DNA from: Streptomyces sp. NBC_01116
GTDB taxonomy: Bacteria; Actinomycetota; Actinomycetes; Streptomycetales; Streptomycetaceae
Assembly: GCF_041435495.1 (NCBI RefSeq)
Contig: NZ_CP108644.1
Coordinates: 1,798,001-1,862,000, forward strand
DNA: 64,000 nt
Direction of reading: 5' to 3'
The position numbers and the translations under genes were made by a program. The notes below the pieces were generated by a model. That model saw nothing but the letters and a program-made list of their open reading frames with translations. It was not told the origin of the DNA and ran no database searches. The number at the start of each line of letters is the position of its first letter. Position 1 is the first letter of the stretch. Below, piece after piece: positions 59,701 to 64,000 of the stretch.

Positions 59701-60975
59701 GTGACGCGACCTTCCTCCCTCTCCCCGGTCACGGCCGCCGACGTGCCCGCTCTCCAGCGCCGGACGTCGGCCGTGCTCATCGTCAGCCAGATACTCGGCG
59801 GCCTCGGCGTGGCCGTCGGCATCGCCCTGGCCCCGCTACTGGCCGCCGAGGTGAGTGGTTCGGAGGCGCTGTCCGGGCTGGCGCCGACCGCGTCCGTCGT
59901 CGGCACGGCGCTGCTGTCACTGCCGCTGGCCGCCCTGATGACCGCCCGGGGCCGCAGGTCCGGCCTGGCGCTCGCCTATCTGATCGGTGCGCTGGGCGGC
60001 GGCCTGGTGGTCCTCGCCACGATGCTGTCCAGCTTCCCGCTGCTGCTGCTCGGCATGGCCGCTTTCGGCGCGGGATCCCTGGCCGGTCTCCAGGCCAGGT
60101 TCGCGGCGGCCGACCTGGTGGGGCCGGAGCGGCGGGGGCGGGCGATCTCCGTCGTCGTCTGGGCCACCACGATCGGCTCGGTCGTGGGCCCCAACATCTC
60201 CGCCCCGGCGAGCCGGCTGTTCCGCGGTACGCCGGTGCCCGAGGCCGCCGGGCCGTATCTGTGCTCGGCGGCCGTGTTCCTGCTCGCCGCGGTGGTCGTG
60301 GCGCTCGCGCTGCGTCCGGATCCGCTCCTCACGGCCCGCGCCCTGGCTCCGGAGGGCCCGACCGGGCCGCCGAAGCGTTCCCTGCGCGCCGGGATCGAGG
60401 CCGTCCGGGAGTCGCCGATGGCGCGGCTCGCGCTGCTGACGGTCACCGTGTCGCACACCGCCATGGTGTCGATCATGGTCATGACCCCGGTCGACCTGGG
60501 CCGGCACGGCGCCGGTCTCCAGTTGATCGGGCTCGTCATCAGCGGGCACATCGCGGGCATGTACGCGTTCTCACCGGTGATGGGCTGGCTGGCCGACCGG
60601 TTCGGCCGGCTCACCGTGATCGGACTGGCCGTCGGACTGCTGAGCTGCGCCGCTCTGCTCGCGGGCACCGCGGGGCCCCGGCACGGGCAGACCGCCGCGG
60701 GCCTGTTCCTGCTGGGCCTCGGCTGGTCGGCGGGGATGATCGCCGGTTCGGCGCTGCTCACCGACGCGGTGCCGCGCTCGGCCCAGGCCGCGGTGCAGGG
60801 GCTGTCGGACCTGACCATGAACGCGGCGGCGGCCGTCGGCGGGGCGGCGGCCGGGGTGATCGTCGCCCAGTGGGGATACGGCCCTCTCAACGCGATCGGC
60901 GCCGCCCTGCTGCTGCCGGTCGCAGCGCTCGCCCTGCACCGGAGCCTGCGGCGGCCGGGAGCGGTCAGCGGCTGA
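59701..60975 (+). CDS. MFS transporter
   Basis: This 424-residue protein has 12 predicted helices. The cytosolic loop 2-3 keeps a weak motif A ([18 protein letters not shown]), repeated in the second half (GWLADRFGRLTVIGLAVG), as usual for drug-proton antiporters. It starts at GTG 59701. Substrate unknown. Confidence 0.88.
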   Translation: MTRPSSLSPVTAADVPALQRRTSAVLIVSQILGGLGVAVGIALAPLLAAEVSGSEALSGLAPTASVVGTALLSLPLAALMTARGRRSGLALAYLIGALGGGLVVLATMLSSFPLLLLGMAAFGAGSLAGLQARFAAADLVGPERRGRAISVVVWATTIGSVVGPNISAPASRLFRGTPVPEAAGPYLCSAAVFLLAAVVVALALRPDPLLTARALAPEGPTGPPKRSLRAGIEAVRESPMARLALLTVTVSHTAMVSIMVMTPVDLGRHGAGLQLIGLVISGHIAGMYAFSPVMGWLADRFGRLTVIGLAVGLLSCAALLAGTAGPRHGQTAAGLFLLGLGWSAGMIAGSALLTDAVPRSAQAAVQGLSDLTMNAAAAVGGAAAGVIVAQWGYGPLNAIGAALLLPVAALALHRSLRRPGAVSG

Positions 60976-61069
60976 CACGCCGCCGGACCGCACGCCGGCC
61001 ACAGCCGCCACCCACTGCCTCAACCGCCCTCGGCGCGACCGCAGTTGTCAGCCGCAGCTCTCAGAGGCC

Positions 61070-61432
61070 TCAGAGGCTGATGTGGTACGCCTTGCGGAGC
61101 GTCTCGTGAACCGTCCAGGTCGTCCGGTCGCCCTCGCGCAGGACGCAGGCGTCCCCCGGGCCGATCTCCAGCGTCGCCCCGCCCTCGACTGCGACGGTCG
61201 CCCGGCCGCTGACGACCACGAACAGCTCGTTCGCCTCGGTGTCGGTGACCACACCGGGCGTGATCTGCCAGATCCCCCGGAGCTGCTTGCCATCGGCCGA
61301 CTCCCACAGCACCTTGCCCGTCACCACGGGATCGCCCGAGACGATCTGCGCCGGATCGAGTGGCTCCGGTACGAGTTCGGCGTCGGGGATGTGTACGGCG
61401 AAGGAGGCGGGGACCTGGTCGTTTGTCGTCAT
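61070..61432 (-). CDS. Cupin-domain protein
   Basis: This 120-residue single cupin barrel includes LRGIWQITPGVVTDTEANELFVVVSG and GGATLEIGPGDACVLREGDRTTWTVHETLRKAY. The classic two-His motif 1 is replaced by acidic residues (TDTEANE), so metal binding may be atypical; it resembles the ethanolamine utilisation EutQ-like or RmlC-type small cupins. It is convergent with the MFS gene and divergent from psuG. Confidence 0.82.
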   Translation of the reverse strand: MTTNDQVPASFAVHIPDAELVPEPLDPAQIVSGDPVVTGKVLWESADGKQLRGIWQITPGVVTDTEANELFVVVSGRATVAVEGGATLEIGPGDACVLREGDRTTWTVHETLRKAYHISL

Positions 61433-61536
61433 GGCCGGTCACCTTAGCGACCACTTCCGGCCACCCTGCGGCCAGGACCCGCCGGGCGACGCCCGTCCGT
61501 GGTTTGCGCCCCTCCCGGCCGCGACAGGGATGGGGC

Positions 61537-62517
61537 ATGCCTCAGAACCCACCGGACCAGCGTCCCGCTCCACGCGAGAACCGCGAGAACTCTGGGACGA
61601 ACGCCTACGACCTCGTGCTCTCGGCCCAGGTGCGGACCGCCCTGAGCGCCGGTCTGCCCGTCGTGGCACTGGAGTCGACGATCATCGCGCACGGTCTGCC
61701 GCGGCCCCGCAACCTGTCCGTGGCCCGGGAGCTGGAGGGGCTCGTCCGGTCCGCGGGCGCCGTCCCGGCCACCGTCGCCGTCCTGGACGGGCGGGCCCAT
61801 GTCGGTCTGGACGAGGATCAGTTGGCGCGGGTTGCCGGAGACCCGGCCGTACGCAAACTGGGTCACCGCGATCTCGCCCCGGCACTCGCCGCCGGGGCGA
61901 GCGGGGCGACGACGGTGTCCGCGACGGCGTTCCTGGCGGCGCGGGCGGGCCTCGGCGTCTTCGCGACGGGCGGGCTCGGCGGCGTACACCGCGCGTGGGC
62001 CGAGAACCAGGACGAGTCGGCCGATCTGCGGCTGCTCGCCCGCACCAGGATCACCGTGGTCTGCGCGGGCGTGAAGTCGATCCTCGACGTCCCGGCGACC
62101 CTCCAGCGGCTGGAGACCCTCGGCGTCTCCGTCGTCGGCTACGGCACCGGGCGCTTCCCCGGCTTCTACCTGAGCAGTTCCGGCGAACCCGTCGACTGGA
62201 CGGTGCACAGCCCCGAGGAGGTGGTGCAGGTGATCCGGGCGAAGGAGGCGCTGGGCGGCCCGCCGGCCGCGCTGATCGTCGCCAACCCCGTGGCGGAGCA
62301 GCATCAGTTGGATCCGGTACTGCACGACCGGGTGCTCGCGGAGGCGCTGGACGCGTGCCGGGAGCGGGGCATCTCGGGGCAGGGCGTGACTCCGTTCCTG
62401 CTGGACCAGTTGATGCGGCGCACCGGGGGCGCGTCGCTGGAGGCGAACCTGGCGGCCGTCCGCGGGAACGTGGTCCTCGCGGCGCGGATCGCCGTCGCGG
62501 CGGCGGGCGCCCGGTGA
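61537..62517 (+). CDS. psuG: Pseudouridine-5'-phosphate glycosidase
   Basis: This 326-residue protein has the family motifs VVALESTIIAHGLPRPRN, VRKLGHRDL (candidate Schiff-base Lys), GLGVFATGGLGGVHR, AGVKSILDVPATLQRLETLGV and ALIVANPV. It splits pseudouridine 5'-phosphate into uracil and ribose 5-phosphate. Start ATG 61537 follows AGGGA; the overlapping upstream frame is antisense-like. It overlaps the kinase by GTGA. Confidence 0.93.
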   Translation: MPQNPPDQRPAPRENRENSGTNAYDLVLSAQVRTALSAGLPVVALESTIIAHGLPRPRNLSVARELEGLVRSAGAVPATVAVLDGRAHVGLDEDQLARVAGDPAVRKLGHRDLAPALAAGASGATTVSATAFLAARAGLGVFATGGLGGVHRAWAENQDESADLRLLARTRITVVCAGVKSILDVPATLQRLETLGVSVVGYGTGRFPGFYLSSSGEPVDWTVHSPEEVVQVIRAKEALGGPPAALIVANPVAEQHQLDPVLHDRVLAEALDACRERGISGQGVTPFLLDQLMRRTGGASLEANLAAVRGNVVLAARIAVAAAGAR

Positions 62518-63428
62518 ACCGTCCGGCGGCGGGCGGTGGGCTGCTGGTGGTGGGGGACGTGGTCACGGACGTGGTGGCGCGGTACGGATCGGCGCTCGCC
62601 CACGGTACGGACACGGCGGCCCGGATCCGTACGCTGCCGGGCGGCGCCGGGGCCAACGTCGCCTGCTGGGCGGCGCGTTCGGGGTGCACGGACGTGCGCC
62701 TGCTGGCCAGGGCGGGGGCGGACTCGGCCGGCTGGCACCGGGAGGAGCTGGAGCGGGCGGGGGTGCGGGCGTTCCTGGCGGTGGACCGCGAGTTTCCGAC
62801 GGCGACGGTCATCGCCCTGGTCGACGCGGCGGCGGAGCGCACGTTCCTGACCGATGGCGGGGCGGTGCTGCGGCTCGCCGTCGAGGACTTCGCGCCCGCC
62901 ATGCTCGACGGCGTCGGGCGGCTGCACCTCTCCGGCTATCTCCTGTTCGCCGGGGTGAGCCGGGCCGCCGCCCTCCTCGCCCTGCGCACCGCCGTGGAGC
63001 GGGGCGTTCCGGTGAGTGTGGATCCGGCGTCGGCCGGGTTCCTCGGCGAGCTGGGCCCCCGGCGGTTCCTGGAGTTCGCGGCGGGAGCGGAGCTGTTGCT
63101 CCCGAACGCGGACGAGGCACGCCTGCTCACCGGGGCATCCGGACCGGAGTCCGCGGCGGCCGAGTTGAGCCGGTGGTTCCCGCGCGTCGTCGTCACCCTG
63201 GGCGCGCGGGGAGCCGTGCTGGCCGCCGGGGGCGAGGTCATCGGCCGCGTCCCCGCCCCGCCGGTGCGCGAGCCGGTCGACTCGACGGGGGCGGGCGACG
63301 CGTTCACCGGCGGGTTCCTCGCGGCTCTGCTGGCCGGGGCCGACGACATGGCCGCGGCGGCGGAGGGCTGCCGGGCGGGGGCGGCGGCGGTGGCCACGGT
63401 GGGCGGCCGACCACCGCCGGTCCGGTGA
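62514..63428 (+). CDS. PfkB-family sugar kinase, probable pseudouridine kinase
   Basis: This 304-residue ribokinase-fold protein has signature LPGGAGANVACWAARSG and the catalytic DSTGAGDAFTGGFLAAL. GTG 62514 is fused to the psuG stop as GTGA, so the substrate is most likely pseudouridine, giving the phosphate that PsuG cleaves. Other nucleosides remain possible. Confidence 0.88.
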   Translation: MNRPAAGGGLLVVGDVVTDVVARYGSALAHGTDTAARIRTLPGGAGANVACWAARSGCTDVRLLARAGADSAGWHREELERAGVRAFLAVDREFPTATVIALVDAAAERTFLTDGGAVLRLAVEDFAPAMLDGVGRLHLSGYLLFAGVSRAAALLALRTAVERGVPVSVDPASAGFLGELGPRRFLEFAAGAELLLPNADEARLLTGASGPESAAAELSRWFPRVVVTLGARGAVLAAGGEVIGRVPAPPVREPVDSTGAGDAFTGGFLAALLAGADDMAAAAEGCRAGAAAVATVGGRPPPVR

Positions 63429-63483
63429 CGGGTGGCGCCGGGGCAGGCAGTCCCGGGGCGGGCAGTCCCGGGGCGGACGCCGT

Positions 63484-64000
63484 TCACCCGCTTCCGGGCA
63501 GCCCCGACCACGCGGGGTGCGAGGGGTCGTCCGCCCGGACCACCACGTCCGCGCGCTCCATGGGCGCCACCTCGTCCTCGTACCGGGCGAAGGCGGGCAG
63601 GGTCCAGCGTTCCGGCTCCGCCGTACGCCGCCGCAGCGCCCCCGGGGACAACCGCAGATGGACGCCGAGCGCGAACGGGAACCAGTGCCCCAGCAGGAAC
63701 GGGCCGTGCACGACGACCACCCCGCCCTCGGGCAGGGACTGGTACGGGGTCCGGGTGGCGCGGTCGGTCACGGGGTCCCACAGGTCGGGCAGCACACGAC
63801 CGGAGCCGCCCGCCTCCAGCGGCCCGAACACCTCGCGCCACAGCGCCCCGGTGTCGTACCAGCTGTCGAGGTACGCGTCCGGGTCCCGCTTCCCGTACTC
63901 GAAGCGCAGGCTCGCCGGGCGCAGGAAGCCCTCCGTGGAGACGACGAGCACCGCACGGCCGAGCAGCCGCAGTTCCCGCGCGAGGCGCTCGGCGCTCGCG
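63484..64000 (-). CDS. Uridine kinase-like protein, C-terminal part (cut by window edge)
   Basis: The visible 172 or so residues lack the P-loop, which lies beyond the right edge. They include GRAVLVVSTEGFLRPASLRFEYGKRDPDAYLDSWYD, the SRFEYG-type substrate loop of uridine kinase-like proteins, PEGGVVVVHGPFLLGHW and AFARYEDEVAPMERADVVVRADDPSHPAW. A nucleoside kinase facing psuG-psuK fits a uracil/uridine salvage theme. Identification is moderate because the nucleotide site is missing. Confidence 0.75.
   Translation of the reverse strand, partial: ASAERLARELRLLGRAVLVVSTEGFLRPASLRFEYGKRDPDAYLDSWYDTGALWREVFGPLEAGGSGRVLPDLWDPVTDRATRTPYQSLPEGGVVVVHGPFLLGHWFPFALGVHLRLSPGALRRRTAEPERWTLPAFARYEDEVAPMERADVVVRADDPSHPAWSGLPGSG

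Overview
The window looks like part of the core chromosome of a Streptomyces or very close relative. It is very GC-rich with strong third-position G/C bias, many GTG starts, dense 4-base (ATGA/GTGA) gene overlaps, the sporulation regulator WhiA, an RbpA-family protein and SARP-type regulation. From memory, the order tkt-tal-zwf-opcA-pgl, pgi, secG-tpi-pgk-gap, whiA-yvcK-rapZ-uvrC, uvrA, uvrB follows the S. coelicolor SCO1935-SCO1966 region. No rRNA, tRNA or CRISPR was seen.

Region 1 (1-8570) is mostly accessory. After the start of dapD (cut by the left edge), a leftward cluster encodes two small paralogous peptides with an identical six-cysteine spacing. A strong hairpin follows them, then a MauE-like membrane protein, a TlpA/thioredoxin-like CxxC protein, an exporter-type ABC protein without a C39 domain, and a small S26 signal peptidase. 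I see no lanthipeptide, radical-SAM or cyclodehydratase enzyme. The simplest reading is an exported, disulfide-stabilised peptide pair with its own oxidation, export and leader-cleavage machinery. A divergent SARP/NB-ARC regulator carrying a TTA (bldA) codon sits beside it. Next are an SMR efflux gene and a TetR gene under a 36-bp palindrome.

Region 2 (8657-16864) has a membrane protein, a VOC protein and the complete sufR-B-D-Rieske-C-S-U-T iron-sulfur assembly operon, with a CAAC-N6-GTTG operator at sufR. Region 3 (16988-21400) has an ABC-2 exporter and the haem A genes ctaA and ctaB. Region 4 (21692-38112) is central carbon metabolism: the pentose-phosphate operon, pgi, tpi, pgk and gap, with secG, an RbpA paralogue and PH-domain membrane proteins. 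A 179-bp MITE-like element lies between gap and pgk. Region 5 (37123-42240) is the whiA-yvcK-rapZ-uvrC overlapping operon.

Region 6 (42374-45501) is a secreted papain-like protease with an anchored partner, a divergent regulator and a Rieske lipoprotein. Region 7 (45796-59460) carries uvrA and uvrB, a mycothiol-type enzyme and an MBL hydrolase. It also has terC with a probable yybP-ykoY (Mn2+) riboswitch leader, two TerD-domain proteins, an MHYT sensor, a secreted phosphodiesterase and an alkyl-DNA repair protein. Region 8 (59701-64000) has an MFS exporter, a cupin, and a pseudouridine catabolism pair (psuG-psuK) facing a uridine kinase-like gene cut by the right edge.
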